Both the position numbers and the translations under genes were made by a program. Shown here piece after piece: positions 39,139 to 39,836 of a stretch of 39,836 nucleotides of DNA. Every line of letters begins with the position of its first letter. Position 1 is the stretch's first letter. The stretch comes from Chloroflexota bacterium (GTDB taxonomy: Bacteria; Chloroflexota; Anaerolineae; 4572-78; J111), in the NCBI GenBank assembly GCA_024277275.1, contig JAJRVO010000168.1, positions 1 to 39,836 of the forward strand, given 5' to 3'. Under the pieces are notes generated by a model. It was given only the letters and a program-made list of their open reading frames with translations, was not told where the DNA came from and searched no databases.

Positions 39139-39836
39139 ATGGCAACAACATGGGCCCCAGATGAAGCGCTGTTCAGATTAAGCATTGCTAATCTTGCGGC
39201 TACCGCGCCGGTATCCCCGGCCGAGGAGAGACGTTTGATTGCCGTGATGATGGAAGGCAAAGATGCCTCAACATACCTGGCACAATTTTCAAACCTAAAC
39301 CCTGCCGAGCGCAAAAAGCTTCAGGCGAAACGAGATGAAGGTATTGCATCTCGAAAAATGTTAATTCAAGCTAACGGTCGTCTGGTAATTAGTATTGCCA
39401 GCAAATATACAGGGCATGGTCTTAGCCTGGCAGAGCTTTCTCAAGAAGGTGTGTTAGGGCTAATTAGAGCTATCGACAAATTTGACACCAGTAAAGGCGT
39501 GCGCCTTAGCACCTATGCCAGCTACTGGATTAGACAAAGTGTTAGCCGGGCCGTGGCCGTACAAACTCGGGTAATCCGCCTGCCGGTTCACAAAGTAGAT
39601 CACCTGGGCAAAATTAGAAAGGTGATGGGACAGCTTACCCAAAAATTGGGACGCGCCCCGGAACTGGCAGAAATTGCAGCCCAAACCGGCGACAACCCGG
39701 AACAGATTCACGAGTTGCTTCAAGACGGGCAGGACACCCTGAGCCTTGAAGAACCTGTAGGTGATGACGGGGCAACCCTGGCCGACTTTGTAGAAAATGA
39801 TTTGGCCCAGGCTTTAGAAGACCAGGTCGATTCTAC
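39139..39836 (+). CDS. Sigma-70 family RNA polymerase sigma factor (partial, runs off the window)
   Basis: The first 232 residues of a group 1/2 sigma factor, with aagaggtg 7 bases before the ATG. After a short N-terminal part (RLSIANLAATAPVSPAEERR), region 2 is complete: LVISIASKYTGHGLSLAELS, QEGVLGLIRAIDKFD and TYASYWIRQSVSRAVAVQTR. Region 3 follows (LPVHKVDHLGKIRKV, LGRAPELAEIA). Region 4 lies outside the window. The N-terminus lacks the long region 1.1 of RpoD, so this is probably an alternative (group 2) sigma rather than the main one. It follows the LON-domain gene by 16 bases and the GntR/B12 regulator, which may control it (inferred). Confidence 0.93.
   Translation, partial: MATTWAPDEALFRLSIANLAATAPVSPAEERRLIAVMMEGKDASTYLAQFSNLNPAERKKLQAKRDEGIASRKMLIQANGRLVISIASKYTGHGLSLAELSQEGVLGLIRAIDKFDTSKGVRLSTYASYWIRQSVSRAVAVQTRVIRLPVHKVDHLGKIRKVMGQLTQKLGRAPELAEIAAQTGDNPEQIHELLQDGQDTLSLEEPVGDDGATLADFVENDLAQALEDQVDS

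Noticed and set aside
1-39836. tRNA, rRNA, CRISPR array, transposase, prophage or replication origin
   Set aside because: I saw no cloverleaf with a CCA-type end, no regularly spaced repeats, no transposase or integrase motifs and no DnaA-box cluster.

Overview
The window looks like a chromosomal segment of an uncultured or little-studied bacterium. It is most consistent with the Chloroflexota (Anaerolineae/Caldilineae-like). This rests on gene content: a Ser/Thr kinase–FHA–PP2C signalling style, CpXC, Uma2 and B-box-like proteins, TPT-linker surface proteins, and many palindromic intergenic repeats. No 16S rRNA or other decisive marker is present, so the taxonomy is an inference. Base composition looks even, with no plasmid, phage or transposase genes, no tRNA and no CRISPR array.

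Layout. (1) 1-3501 (+): the end of a PQQ-type beta-propeller gene, then a PP2C phosphatase, a J-domain/von Willebrand A fusion, a zinc-ribbon/FHA protein and a small acidic protein, closed by a terminator. (2) 3732-7444: an SRPBCC protein, a GalT-like gene broken by one in-frame stop (-), a CpXC-domain protein (+) and a metallophosphoesterase (-). (3) 7605-12018 (+): hisS and nadK behind a near-consensus promoter, a TPR/zinc-finger membrane protein and a CbpA-type DnaJ. (4) 12346-14946 (+): clpB, ending at a strong terminator that faces a divergently placed wHTH-AAA ATPase (-). (5) 16859-22047 (+): a Uma2 protein, a RarA/MgsA ATPase fused to a methyltransferase-like domain, and an SLC13/TrkA-C transporter with a one-base frameshift. 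(6) 22313-25178: an FHA-winged-helix regulator plus a class I amidotransferase-like hydrolase (-), with a transmembrane Ser/Thr kinase diverging from them (+).

(7) 25237-35401 (-) is a long run of co-oriented genes. In transcription order they are rtcA, a GAF histidine kinase, a receiver protein, a membrane protein, RNase Z, a VapBC-like toxin-antitoxin pair, rsmG and a GH3-like exported protein that lacks the expected catalytic residues. (8) 35815-39836: a small protein, an OmpR-type regulator (-), and a (+) group consisting of a GntR-HTH/cobalamin-binding regulator, a LON-domain protein and the start of a sigma-70 factor.

Themes. Two regions carry FHA/PP2C/kinase phosphosignalling parts. 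Protein quality control is represented by clpB, two J-proteins and a LON-domain protein. RNA and translation functions include hisS, rtcA, RNase Z and rsmG. The most interesting candidate system is the GntR-HTH regulator with a CarH-like B12 domain next to a sigma factor. The second is the PQQ-protein/PP2C/J-VWA/FHA cluster.

The window is also dense in palindromic repeats of several families. One lies in frame inside the RarA fusion gene and one inside rsmG. One carries 18-bp direct repeats at the end of the kinase gene. Two share an almost identical palindromic core 13 kb apart, and a 138-bp element occurs twice. All functional statements are read from sequence by eye; no database search was possible.
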